Shown: positions 6,858 through 14,972, counted from the stretch's first letter. The stretch is DNA of 18,672 nucleotides from Phycisphaerae bacterium (GCA_018665385.1 JABJDN010000101.1:1-18672); one strand, 5' to 3'. Program-made: numbers and translations. The notes: generated from the letters alone by a model not told the origin.

Positions 6858-8485
6858 AAACCCAGCATACAGCAACCTATTCTCAGCAAGCGAATGACGC
6901 ATTTGAATTACAAATGCGTGCTGTAGGTATTGTTGTGTTGCATGCAGGGCTACATGGGAAGTTAGCTGCTAGTACACCTGATTGGTTTACTGATTTGCTT
7001 TGCAAAACGCCTATGCTTCAACGAATAGTCCAAGCAAACATACGTACTTGGACAGAAGAAAACAACATGCAATGTACTCAAGTATGCACCGGTCTATGGG
7101 TTGCTCCAATGCAAGCCTCTGGCCGCAGACGTACAAGCGAGTGCGGCATAGGCTTATTTGTAACGGATGAATTTTGCGATGGCGAATCATTCCACGCAAT
7201 TTGCCAAGCGAGCAATGCTGATGTAACGATGATCCGAGATCTTATTGCATCTATAAATCCTATGTCAACAAAAGATGTAGCCCGAATGGCATCGTTGTTC
7301 CAAATGGCCTGGAATGTTTCCGTGCAAAACGAGGAATCAAAAACTACTGTTGAATCAGTTGGGCAAGAACTTGCTGATTCATACGAAGAAATCAGCATGC
7401 TCTACACAATGACGAGCAGTATGAACTCTGTGAATCATCCCGAGCGTTTTATAGAACTTGCTTGTAGCGAACTTTTGCAAACACTTCCATACGAATGGAT
7501 TGGTGTTCAACTCACCACTGGTGATCGTTTGCCAAAGCCCGGAGACAAACTAGTTGTAGCGAGCAATGAACAACTGCAAACTGAAGAGTTGCAACAGGCG
7601 GTTTCATCATTACTGATGACCGTTGAACCTGGAAAAACACAAATAGCGAACGGAGACGATGCCCTCACGCTAGAGTTTGGGCCAGCAACGTTGGTCGAGC
7701 CCATTCTAAAAGAAGGTGCAGTTGTTGGGGTATTAATCGCAGCAAACAAGCAGGGCGAGGACAATTCAGCGTCTTCGGTAGACATTAAGTTGCTTTCAGC
7801 AACAGCAGCGCAACTTGGTATTTTTATCGAAAATGCACTTTTGTACGAGGATTTGAACGCTACGTTCCTTGGAACGCTTGAGGCACTAACAAATTCAATA
7901 GATGCGAAAGATAAGTACACGTGCGGCCATTCTCAACGAGTGGCTTTATTAACCGCACAACTCGCTACAGCAGCCGGTCTTAATCCAGATCAAGTCAATC
8001 GATGTCGTATTGCCGGTCTAGTCCATGACATTGGCAAGATTGGTGTACCTGAAAGTGTACTTCTAAAGAAGGGCGGTTTAACCGATGATGAATTCGCATC
8101 TATCCAAAAGCACCCAGAAATCGGTGCAAAGATCCTACAAAAAATTCCACAAATGGAAGACATTCTTGGCGGAGTTTTGCATCACCATGAAAAATACGAC
8201 GGCAGCGGGTACCCACACGGTATCGCTGGCGAAGACATTCCAATGATTGCCAGACTGATTTCCCTTGCGGACACATTTGACGCGATGTCTTCAACAAGGA
8301 CGTACCGAAATGCAATGACTCGCCAGTCTGTTTTAGATGAGTTGAGCCGTGTTTCTGGAACGCAGTTTGACCCAGAACTTACTGATTTGTTCGTAAAACT
8401 AGATTTTTCTGAATGGGAAATGCTCATGATTGAACATCAATCATCGAATAAAGAGGTTCCTATAACTCTCAAGGAGGCATCATGA
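6854..8485 (+). CDS. GAF-HD-GYP cyclic-di-GMP phosphodiesterase
   Basis: I use ATG 6854, behind GGAGG (6845-6849) and overlapping the receiver stop; a start at 6836 would lie before that site. 543 residues. Residues 1 to about 165 form an N-terminal region I do not recognise, followed by a helical linker (GQELADSYEEISMLY), a GAF-like domain at about 185-335 and an HD-GYP domain at about 345-510. Diagnostic residues are His391-Asp392 (VHDIGKIG), the HHH run at 443-445, Gly452-Tyr453-Pro454 and the later LADTFDAM helix. HD-GYP enzymes hydrolyse c-di-GMP to pGpG or GMP using a metal pair, and the full ligand set appears intact. No own receiver domain is present. The neighbouring receiver and kinase genes probably provide the input. 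The product sits between the machine's channel genes and its ATPase genes, so c-di-GMP control of pilus or secretion activity is the natural inference. Confidence 0.92.
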   Translation: MKTQHTATYSQQANDAFELQMRAVGIVVLHAGLHGKLAASTPDWFTDLLCKTPMLQRIVQANIRTWTEENNMQCTQVCTGLWVAPMQASGRRRTSECGIGLFVTDEFCDGESFHAICQASNADVTMIRDLIASINPMSTKDVARMASLFQMAWNVSVQNEESKTTVESVGQELADSYEEISMLYTMTSSMNSVNHPERFIELACSELLQTLPYEWIGVQLTTGDRLPKPGDKLVVASNEQLQTEELQQAVSSLLMTVEPGKTQIANGDDALTLEFGPATLVEPILKEGAVVGVLIAANKQGEDNSASSVDIKLLSATAAQLGIFIENALLYEDLNATFLGTLEALTNSIDAKDKYTCGHSQRVALLTAQLATAAGLNPDQVNRCRIAGLVHDIGKIGVPESVLLKKGGLTDDEFASIQKHPEIGAKILQKIPQMEDILGGVLHHHEKYDGSGYPHGIAGEDIPMIARLISLADTFDAMSSTRTYRNAMTRQSVLDELSRVSGTQFDPELTDLFVKLDFSEWEMLMIEHQSSNKEVPITLKEAS

Positions 8486-8817
8486 ATATTACTTCTGAAG
8501 CACATCTCGCAGCGACCGTAATCACTATTACAGGTGAGTTTATGGCCGATGATGCCGATCGATTCCAACGAGATATGCGTGAAATCGGTGAAAATTTCAA
8601 TTCGAACATCATTATTGATTGTTCAGAATTAGGACTTATTGATTCTGTTGGGCTTGAGTCTCTGCTTTGGTTATCCGATGAACTTAGCCGTAACAAATAT
8701 AAATTAAAATTTGCTGCTGTCAATACCACTGTGCAGCGAGTCTTCGAATTAACTCGACTTACAAGGGTGTTTAGTACACATGAATCTGTTGAAGAAGCTG
8801 CGCGGAGTTTCGCGTAA
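8482..8817 (+). CDS. STAS-domain protein (anti-sigma-factor antagonist type)
   Basis: 111 residues and a single STAS domain. The conserved phosphorylation loop is present as LIDSVGLESL with Asp54-Ser55, so the usual phosphorylatable Ser is kept. In SpoIIAA/RsbV-type partner switching an HPK-type serine kinase (SpoIIAB/RsbW) phosphorylates this residue and a PP2C phosphatase removes the phosphate. Neither enzyme is encoded in the window. A strong AAGGAGG (8471-8477) precedes the ATG, which overlaps the HD-GYP stop (ATGA at 8482-8485). Sitting inside a secretion operon, it may act as a protein-interaction switch on the machine and not on a sigma factor. The partner is unknown. Domain call is firm, role is not. 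Confidence 0.87.
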   Translation: MNITSEAHLAATVITITGEFMADDADRFQRDMREIGENFNSNIIIDCSELGLIDSVGLESLLWLSDELSRNKYKLKFAAVNTTVQRVFELTRLTRVFSTHESVEEAARSFA

Positions 8818-8823
8818 AAAGAT

Positions 8824-10536
8824 ATGACTAACTTGAATGACAATATGAACGCTTCCATTACTGCACAAGCACCGCTTGGCCAGTTGCTTTTGCGTAGGGG
8901 CATTTTGTCTGAAGAACAACTTAACAACGCGCTTGCATTCCAGAAGGGGTGCGAGGTTCGAAAACTCTTAGGCGAAGTGCTTGTGGAACTTGGATATGTT
9001 GACGATCGCGGTGTACTTGAAACTCTTGCAGAAGCGTACGGAATTCCATTTGCTTCTGATACTGCACGACTAGCTGACCCGAAAGTTATTGAGTTACTAC
9101 CTCGTGACTTCCTTGAAGAGCATGGCGTCTTGCCTATGTTTTTAGTACGCGGCGTTCTTACTGTTGCAGTAAGTGAACCAGCAAACTTGTACCTTATTGA
9201 AGAAATCGAACGGCGTACCGGGCATCGCACTCAAATTGTTGCAGCAACAGCGAGCGACATTGAGTCAGCGCATAGCTCATATTTGCCAGCTGCAAATGTG
9301 TTTGTTATCGATGAGATTTACGAAGACATCGATGAACACGATTTTGCAGTCATAGAACATGAGGCGACAGAACTTGCAGATCTTGAAGAAGACGCAGGCC
9401 ATGGACCTGTTGTCAAACTTGTTAACTTTTTAATATATTCTGCTGTGCAAGAGGGCGCGTCAGATATTCATATTGAGCCAGGCGATCACTCGCTTCGAGT
9501 TCGGTACCGTATTGACGGACGGCTTTTCGAAAAGATACAGCCGCCTCATAAGATGCAGCAAGCAATTTCCAGCCGCATAAAAATAATGGCGAACTTAGAT
9601 ATCTCAGAGCGACGCCTTCCCCAAGATGGCGACTTTAATGTCATGATGGATGGTCGCCCTATTGACTTGCGGGTGTCAACAATGCCAAGTAAGTTCGGCG
9701 AAATTGTAGTCATGCGAATCATTGACAGCAAGAACAATCGCCTTTCGTTAGAAACACTCGGCTTTAACGAAAAAATGCTTCTCGATTGGAAAAGTATTGT
9801 AGAGCAACCAAATGGCGTAGTACTTGTTACAGGCCCTACTGGTTCTGGCAAGTCCACAACGCTGTATTCGGTGTTGTCGCAACTTGATACAAACGAAATC
9901 AATGTATCTACTATTGAAGATCCAATCGAAGCGCAAATCAAAGGTATTAACCAATCACAAATTAACGAACGTGCTGGTTTTACATTCTCTAAAGCACTTC
10001 GCTCTATGCTTCGTCAAGACCCAGACGTGCTCATGGTTGGTGAAGTTCGTGACACTGAAACAGCGGCTATTGTTTCGCAAGCCGCACTGACCGGTCATCT
10101 TGTATTCTCAACGTTACATACGAATGATTCTATTAGCGCTATTACACGACTTATAAATCTCGGTATCGAGCCTTACCTTGTTGCTGCGACTGTACGTGGT
10201 GTTTTGGCACAACGCCTTGTCCGCAAAATATGTCCGAGTTGTAAATCAGCTTGGGAAGGCGACGATGCAGTGCGACACGCCTGTGGTGGAGGCGAGTACT
10301 TTATGGGTTCAGGTTGTAACCGCTGCAGGGGTACAGGATTTGCTGGTCGAATTGGTATTTTCGAACTTCTTATTCCAACAAACGAATTGCTAGAAGCAAT
10401 CGGTCGCGGAGCCTCTTTACAGGAGTTACGCACATTGACTGACCACGCCACCCTCCGTGTTGATGGCTTAGAAAAAGTATCGCAAGGGCTAACAACACCA
10501 GAAGAAGTGCTGTGCGTTACAAGGAGCGTTGCCTGA
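8824..10536 (+). CDS. Secretion/pilus assembly ATPase, GspE/PilB family with MshEN domain
   Basis: 570 residues; hexameric cytoplasmic motor that drives pilin or pseudopilin assembly. The N-terminal MshEN/GspE-N domain spans about 17-155, with two repeats (LGQLLLRRGIL at 18-28 and LLGEVLVELGY at 48-58). An acidic linker and the ASDIHIEP region lead into the RecA-like core. Walker A is GPTGSGKST at 337-345, the Asp box is STIEDPIE, Walker B is VLMVGEVRD at 402-410, and the His box is STLHTND. A tetracysteine zinc site lies at C470/C473 and C498/C501, as in GspE/PilB and not in PilT, so it is an assembly motor. The start has only a weak ribosome-binding site (AAAAAGAT), 6 bases after the STAS stop; ATG 8845 is an alternative. 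The leading Arg of each c-di-GMP-binding repeat appears replaced (Pro17, Leu48). Confidence 0.95.
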   Translation: MTNLNDNMNASITAQAPLGQLLLRRGILSEEQLNNALAFQKGCEVRKLLGEVLVELGYVDDRGVLETLAEAYGIPFASDTARLADPKVIELLPRDFLEEHGVLPMFLVRGVLTVAVSEPANLYLIEEIERRTGHRTQIVAATASDIESAHSSYLPAANVFVIDEIYEDIDEHDFAVIEHEATELADLEEDAGHGPVVKLVNFLIYSAVQEGASDIHIEPGDHSLRVRYRIDGRLFEKIQPPHKMQQAISSRIKIMANLDISERRLPQDGDFNVMMDGRPIDLRVSTMPSKFGEIVVMRIIDSKNNRLSLETLGFNEKMLLDWKSIVEQPNGVVLVTGPTGSGKSTTLYSVLSQLDTNEINVSTIEDPIEAQIKGINQSQINERAGFTFSKALRSMLRQDPDVLMVGEVRDTETAAIVSQAALTGHLVFSTLHTNDSISAITRLINLGIEPYLVAATVRGVLAQRLVRKICPSCKSAWEGDDAVRHACGGGEYFMGSGCNRCRGTGFAGRIGIFELLIPTNELLEAIGRGASLQELRTLTDHATLRVDGLEKVSQGLTTPEEVLCVTRSVA

Positions 10537-11789
10537 TGAACGCTGTGATGAATAAAGAAACATTTGCATGGAAAGCTCGCGACTTACACGGCCGTGAACT
10601 TTCTGGCTCGCAAGTCGCGTTGAATGAAGACGAAGTAGCGACTTCATTACGCACGCAGGGATTATTTATCACTGCAATTGATCCAGAGCCATTGTTGCAA
10701 GCTGAAACCGAAGTAAAAGATGACATCATGACAGCGATAGCACAGAAACGTGTGAAGCAAGATGACGTTATTGCATTTTGCCAACAACTAGCAGTTATGC
10801 TTGAAACAGGGGTTCCACTTTCAGAGTCTCTTGAAGCACTGATGGAACAGACTAAGCAAAAAGAATTCCGTGATGTACTCACTGGAATACATAGCGATGT
10901 ATGCGGTGGCGATGCATTGTCTCGAGCGCTTGCGCGTAGAAAACGAGTATTCCCTCGAATAGTCGTTAGCCTTGTTAGAGCTTCTGAACTTTCTGGAACG
11001 CTTCCAATGATGCTTGAGCGCGTTGCAAGTTACTTGTCACGCGAGCGCAAAACAATGCGTGAAATTAAGGGTGCAATGACGTACCCCATGATTATGGGCT
11101 TTACTGCGGTAGTAGTGACATCGCTTATTGTGACATTTGTGTTGCCTCGATTCGCAAAAATATATGAAATGCGTTCCGCAACGTTGCCAATGCCGACAAA
11201 AATATTGATGGCAATAAGCGATGGTTTATTGAGTTCGTGGATGTATTGGATTCCTGCTCTTGCAGTGAGTGTATTTGCCGCAATAGTATGGCACAAAAGT
11301 CCAAGCGGTCGAAACTTTTTTGACTGGTTGAAATTGCGTACGCCTGTCGTTGGCCCAATGTTCTGCCAACTGTATACAACTCGTGCTTCGCGAACACTTT
11401 CTACGTTACTCGCGGCCGGTGTTGGCATTCTTGATGCAATCGGAATTTGCAGAGACGTAACGAATAATGTACAGTTTGATCGTTTGTGGACAAACATGGA
11501 AAACGATGTTCGTAATGGGCATGCAATTAGCGACGCTGTTTTTGAGTCACCCTTTGTTCCTTCCTATGTTGCATCGATGATGGCTTCTGGTGAACGTTCT
11601 GGCAAATTGCCAGCGGTCATGGACCGTGTCGCCAGTTTCACAGACGATGAATTAGAGTCGCGTGTCAAAAGCGTGAGTGCAATGATTGAACCACTCATGA
11701 TTATTATCATGGGAGGCGTTGTCGGCGGCGTAGCAATTGCAATGTTGTTACCGATTTTCAGCATGTCAAAAGTTATTTCTGGCACGTAA
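10536..11789 (+). CDS. Inner-membrane platform protein, GspF/PilC family
   Basis: I choose ATG 10536, which overlaps the ATPase stop (TGATG) and lies 9 bases after AAGGAG (10521-10526); the GTG at 10512 is upstream of that site. 417 residues. A small N-terminal domain (FAWKARDLHGREL) is followed by two T2SSF repeats. The first begins FCQQLAVMLETGVPLSESL, the second near YTTRASRTLSTLLAAGVGIL. Each holds the SGxLP signature (SELSGTLPMML and GERSGKLPAVM). Membrane helices lie at about 183-205, 234-252 and 386-408, giving the normal three-helix topology. GspF/PilC sits at the centre of the inner-membrane platform and is turned by the ATPase to insert pilin subunits. This is the last gene of the operon: only 12 bases separate it from the convergent dus gene, and no terminator is visible there. 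Confidence 0.94.
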   Translation: MNAVMNKETFAWKARDLHGRELSGSQVALNEDEVATSLRTQGLFITAIDPEPLLQAETEVKDDIMTAIAQKRVKQDDVIAFCQQLAVMLETGVPLSESLEALMEQTKQKEFRDVLTGIHSDVCGGDALSRALARRKRVFPRIVVSLVRASELSGTLPMMLERVASYLSRERKTMREIKGAMTYPMIMGFTAVVVTSLIVTFVLPRFAKIYEMRSATLPMPTKILMAISDGLLSSWMYWIPALAVSVFAAIVWHKSPSGRNFFDWLKLRTPVVGPMFCQLYTTRASRTLSTLLAAGVGILDAIGICRDVTNNVQFDRLWTNMENDVRNGHAISDAVFESPFVPSYVASMMASGERSGKLPAVMDRVASFTDDELESRVKSVSAMIEPLMIIIMGGVVGGVAIAMLLPIFSMSKVISGT

Positions 11790-11801
11790 GACTTCAGTGG
11801 G

Positions 11802-12809
11802 CTATGCTCTGGGGGCGAAACAAAGTTCCTCGGCCACGTCAGCTCCCAACCACGCTTCTAACGCTGCTCGAATTTCATCAGCGTTTTTTGCAAGACGCAC
11901 GCGCTCTTTGAGCGGTTTAATATGACCGAGTGTTCTGCCGTACAGCGCAATTCGATTTGTAATGCAGTGCAATGCTGATCGCTCACCGCGGTGTTCCAAA
12001 ATAAGTTCTAGATGCCGAAGGATGATTTTTATCTTGTCGTTGCGGGTGCGAAAGACTGGAGATTCACCACGTAAACTTTTGGTGATGTCTTGAAAAATCC
12101 ATGGTTCTTTCATTGAGTGGCGCCCAACCATAACGCCGGCGCATTTGGTGTGCTCAAACATGTGTTGCGCAGTTTCTGGCGAGTGTATGTCTCCGTTTCC
12201 AATTACTGGAATTGAAACCGCTTCGACAACTCTCGCAATGCCGTCAAGGCACGCGCTACCTGAAAATTTCTGGCTCGTAGTTCGACCGTGCACGGTGACT
12301 GCTTGGATGCCCGAATCTTCCAAACGTTTTGCAAGGTCTGGCGCTGTAAGTTCGTTTGCGCCCCAACCGAGCCGGACTTTCGCCGTCACGGGCACACCAT
12401 CGCAAGCATCGACAATTTGTTTGGCAAGATTGGCAGTTCTACCAGGCGTCTTCAGCAACAATGATCCACCATTTTTCTTGCAGACTTTATCAACTGGGCA
12501 CCCCATGTTGATATCAATCACCGTTGCGCCTTGCGTCACTGCCCAAGCACCTGCTTGAGGCAGAGGGTCTTCTACGTTGCCATAGACCTGCACAGAAAGT
12601 GGCCTGTCGTCTGGATGTAGTTTTGCTTTTTCCCGTACGGCAGGTATCCCAAGTACGATTGCCCTTGAATTGAGCAGTTCTGAACCTGCTAACCCAACGC
12701 CACCAATTTCCCTGCATAGCAGCCGAAATGGTAAGTCCGTAATGCCAGCCATGGGGGCTAACAGTACTGGGCTGTCTAATTTTACGTGTCCTATTTTCAC
12801 TTGTGCCAT
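11802..12809 (-). CDS. dusB: tRNA-dihydrouridine synthase, DusB/NifR3 type
   Basis: 335 residues, full length for the family. Flavin-dependent reduction of specific uridines in the tRNA D-loop. Visible motifs are APMAGITDLPFR at 18-29 (FMN site), QVYGN at 74-78, and NMGCP with catalytic Cys104 followed by a Lys-rich stretch. Further on are TAKVR with Lys144 (FMN phosphate), VHGRT with His174, GNGDI at 204-208 and VGR at 228-230, the rest of the FMN site. The C-terminal helical domain (about 245-335) binds tRNA. The usual GRGA-x-GNPW motif reads GRHSMKEPWIF here, a mild deviation. It converges with the GspF gene and diverges from dnaK over a 159-base spacer. Only a weak AGAAGAAG purine run precedes the ATG. 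The exact uridine modified cannot be told from sequence. Confidence 0.93.
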   Translation of the reverse strand: MAQVKIGHVKLDSPVLLAPMAGITDLPFRLLCREIGGVGLAGSELLNSRAIVLGIPAVREKAKLHPDDRPLSVQVYGNVEDPLPQAGAWAVTQGATVIDINMGCPVDKVCKKNGGSLLLKTPGRTANLAKQIVDACDGVPVTAKVRLGWGANELTAPDLAKRLEDSGIQAVTVHGRTTSQKFSGSACLDGIARVVEAVSIPVIGNGDIHSPETAQHMFEHTKCAGVMVGRHSMKEPWIFQDITKSLRGESPVFRTRNDKIKIILRHLELILEHRGERSALHCITNRIALYGRTLGHIKPLKERVRLAKNADEIRAALEAWLGADVAEELCFAPRA

Positions 12810-12968
12810 TCTGGCATGTTCTTCTTCTAAAAACCATACATAAGACAGGTAAAAAAGGCGAAAATTCTCTTATTCACACTGCACAAGTGGCATCAGGTTT
12901 GCGTATTAGTACTATTGCTACAGCAAATTCCCATCGAGGAACGCTCGTTAGCAGAAGGAGACGTAACT
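12810..12968. promoter_or_regulatory. Divergent dus / dnaK intergenic region
   Basis: This spacer must carry promoters for both genes. For dnaK the best guess is GTGGCA (12887-12892), 17 bases, TACTAT (12910-12915); the -10 overlaps an 8-bp palindrome, TAGTACTA (12907-12914). I find no CIRCE element (TTAGCACTC and its repeat) and no sigma-32-type -10 (CCCATNT). A strong AAGGAG at 12955-12960 is placed 8 bases before the dnaK ATG and decides that start. No convincing promoter is seen for dus. Confidence 0.35.
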
Positions 12969-14897
12969 ATGTCAAAAATTATAGGAATTGACCTTGGAAC
13001 AACAAACTCGGTAGTCGCAGTGATGGAAGGCGACCAACCAAAAGTTCTAATCAACAGTTCGGGTAACCGAACAACACCATCAGTAGTCGGTTTTACCGAC
13101 AAAGATGAACGCCTCGTTGGCCAGCCAGCCCGTCACCAACAAGTGACAAACCCAACTAATACTGTATTTTCAGTAAAGCGGTTTATGGGTCGTCGGCATG
13201 ACGAAGTGAAATCCGAAGAAACCATGGTGCCGTACGGCATTCTTGGTGGCGACAAAGATCTTGTAAAGATCGGTGTTCGTGACAAGGAATACACGCCACC
13301 AGAAGTAGCAGCGATGATTTTGGGTGAACTCAAGAAAGTTGCTGAAGACTACCTTGGAGAAGCTGTAGATAGCGCCGTTATTACGGTACCTGCCTACTTC
13401 AACGATGCACAACGTCAAGCAACAAAAGATGCTGGCGAAATTGCAGGGTTGAAAGTGGAACGGATTATCAACGAACCAACAGCGGCAGCACTTGCTTACG
13501 GTCTAGAAAAGAAAACGAATTCAAAAATCGCAGTTTTTGATCTTGGCGGTGGTACGTTTGATGTTTCTATCCTTGATATCGGCGATGGCGTCTTTGAAGT
13601 ACTTGCTACAAATGGTGACACGCACCTTGGTGGTGATGATTTCGATCAACGACTCATCGATTACATTGCTGACGAATTCAAAAAACAAGAATCTATGGAT
13701 CTTCGCACAGACCCAATGGCATTGCAGCGCTTAAAAGAAGCAGCCGAAAAAGCAAAGTGTGAACTTTCTCAACAAAAAGAAACTTCAGTGAATTTGCCTT
13801 TCATCACTGCTGACCAAAATGGTCCTAAGCACTTGCAAGTCACAATCACTCGAGCAACATTCGAATCAATTTGCAGTGATTTGTTTGATCGTCTTCGTAA
13901 GCCGTGCGAGTCAGCGTTGAAAGATGCTGGACTTGATGCTTCAGGCGTTTCAGACATCGTAATGGTTGGCGGTTCAACTCGAATTCCAAAGGTACAGGAA
14001 ATCACGAAAGAGATTTTCAAAACCGCAGAACTCGATAAATCTATTAACCCTGACGAAGTTGTTGCTGTTGGCGCGGCTATCCAAGGCGGCGTTCTTAGTG
14101 GCGATGTTAAAGACGTGTTACTGTTAGACGTTACACCACTTTCACTTGGCGTTGAAACACTTGGTAGTGTGATGACTCGTTTGATTGAGCGTAACACAAC
14201 AATTCCAACTTCAAAGAAAGAAACGTTTTCAACTGCTGCAGATAGCCAATCTTCTGTAACGATTCATGTCCTTCAAGGCGAACGTGAGTTTGCTAGTGAT
14301 AACCGTTCACTTGGTCGTTTCGACCTTACGGAAATTCCACCAGCTCCTCGCGGCACTCCACAGATTGAAGTCGAATTTGCGATTGATGCAAATGGCATCC
14401 TGAGCGTTTCAGCTACTGACAAAGCAACTGGCAAGAGTCAGCAGATTGAAATCAAAGGTTCATCTGGATTGACTGATGACGAGATTGAAAAAATGAAGCA
14501 AGATGCAGAAGCACATGCTGAAGATGACAAGGCTCGTCGTGAACTTGTTGAAACCAAGAACAAAGCCGAAATGATGATGCATGAGACCAAGAAGTCCATG
14601 GATGAACATGGCGATAAGATTTCACAAGAAGCTCGTGGTTCAATTGAATCAGGATTGTCAAACCTTGAAGAAAAGCTTAAAGGTGATGATAAAGAGGCAA
14701 TCGAAGCAGCGCTTACACAACTTGGTACTTCAGCTGAAGAACTTGGCAAGGCTGTGTACGAAGCAACTGCTGCTGAAGCTACTGCTGGAAGTGGCGAGGC
14801 TACTGATGGTGAATGTTGTGGTGGCGGTGAGGGCGACGACTGTTGCAACTCAAGCGACGACGTTATCGATGCCGAGTACGAAGTAAACGAAGAGTAA
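12969..14897 (+). CDS. dnaK: Chaperone DnaK (Hsp70)
   Basis: 642 residues, the normal length. The start is ATG 12969 with AAGGAG 8 bases upstream; an upstream in-frame TTG at 12915 lacks a site. The ATPase domain covers about 1-385, with GIDLGTTNS at 6-14, DLGGGTFDVS at 191-200 and GGSTR at 334-338. The interdomain linker is DVLLLDVTPLSLG, and the substrate-binding and lid domains complete the protein. It folds proteins in the cytosol with DnaJ and GrpE, whose genes are not in the window. The extreme C-terminus ends DAEYEVNEE, a form of the family's acidic tail. Just before it, in the usually Gly-rich disordered stretch, are two Cys pairs (616-617 and 625-626) around GGGEGDD. That is unusual for DnaK and may bind metal or sense oxidation. 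It is transcribed alone and followed by a strong terminator. Confidence 0.98.
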   Translation: MSKIIGIDLGTTNSVVAVMEGDQPKVLINSSGNRTTPSVVGFTDKDERLVGQPARHQQVTNPTNTVFSVKRFMGRRHDEVKSEETMVPYGILGGDKDLVKIGVRDKEYTPPEVAAMILGELKKVAEDYLGEAVDSAVITVPAYFNDAQRQATKDAGEIAGLKVERIINEPTAAALAYGLEKKTNSKIAVFDLGGGTFDVSILDIGDGVFEVLATNGDTHLGGDDFDQRLIDYIADEFKKQESMDLRTDPMALQRLKEAAEKAKCELSQQKETSVNLPFITADQNGPKHLQVTITRATFESICSDLFDRLRKPCESALKDAGLDASGVSDIVMVGGSTRIPKVQEITKEIFKTAELDKSINPDEVVAVGAAIQGGVLSGDVKDVLLLDVTPLSLGVETLGSVMTRLIERNTTIPTSKKETFSTAADSQSSVTIHVLQGEREFASDNRSLGRFDLTEIPPAPRGTPQIEVEFAIDANGILSVSATDKATGKSQQIEIKGSSGLTDDEIEKMKQDAEAHAEDDKARRELVETKNKAEMMMHETKKSMDEHGDKISQEARGSIESGLSNLEEKLKGDDKEAIEAALTQLGTSAEELGKAVYEATAAEATAGSGEATDGECCGGGEGDDCCNSSDDVIDAEYEVNEE

Positions 14898-14939
14898 ACG
14901 CACTCCTCCCTCCGGACTTGGTTGTATAAGTTTATTACG

Positions 14940-14972
14940 CAGAGCCCCTAGAAATAGGGGCTCTGTTTTTTT
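14940..14972 (+). terminator. Intrinsic terminator of dnaK
   Basis: A perfect 10-bp stem (CAGAGCCCCT at 14940-14949, AGGGGCTCTG at 14956-14965) with a 6-base loop AGAAAT is followed by seven T (14966-14972). It lies 42 bases after the dnaK stop and makes dnaK a single-gene transcript unit on this side. Confidence 0.95.

Noticed and set aside
8469..9230. Open frame of 253 codons on the - strand
   Set aside because: It lies opposite the STAS gene and the start of the ATPase gene, whose motifs are clear. The antisense product is Ser/Arg-rich with no domain, as expected from a mirror frame.
8824..10536. Retraction ATPase (PilT) identity for the motor
   Set aside because: The N-terminal MshEN domain and the two Cys pairs (470/473, 498/501) are features of the GspE/PilB assembly group and are absent from PilT.
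11787..11820. Terminator between the GspF gene and dus
   Set aside because: The 12-base gap and flanks contain no stem of useful length and no T-run on either strand.
12810..12968. CIRCE or sigma-32 heat-shock control of dnaK
   Set aside because: No TTAGCACTC inverted repeat and no CCCATNT-type -10 could be read in the spacer.
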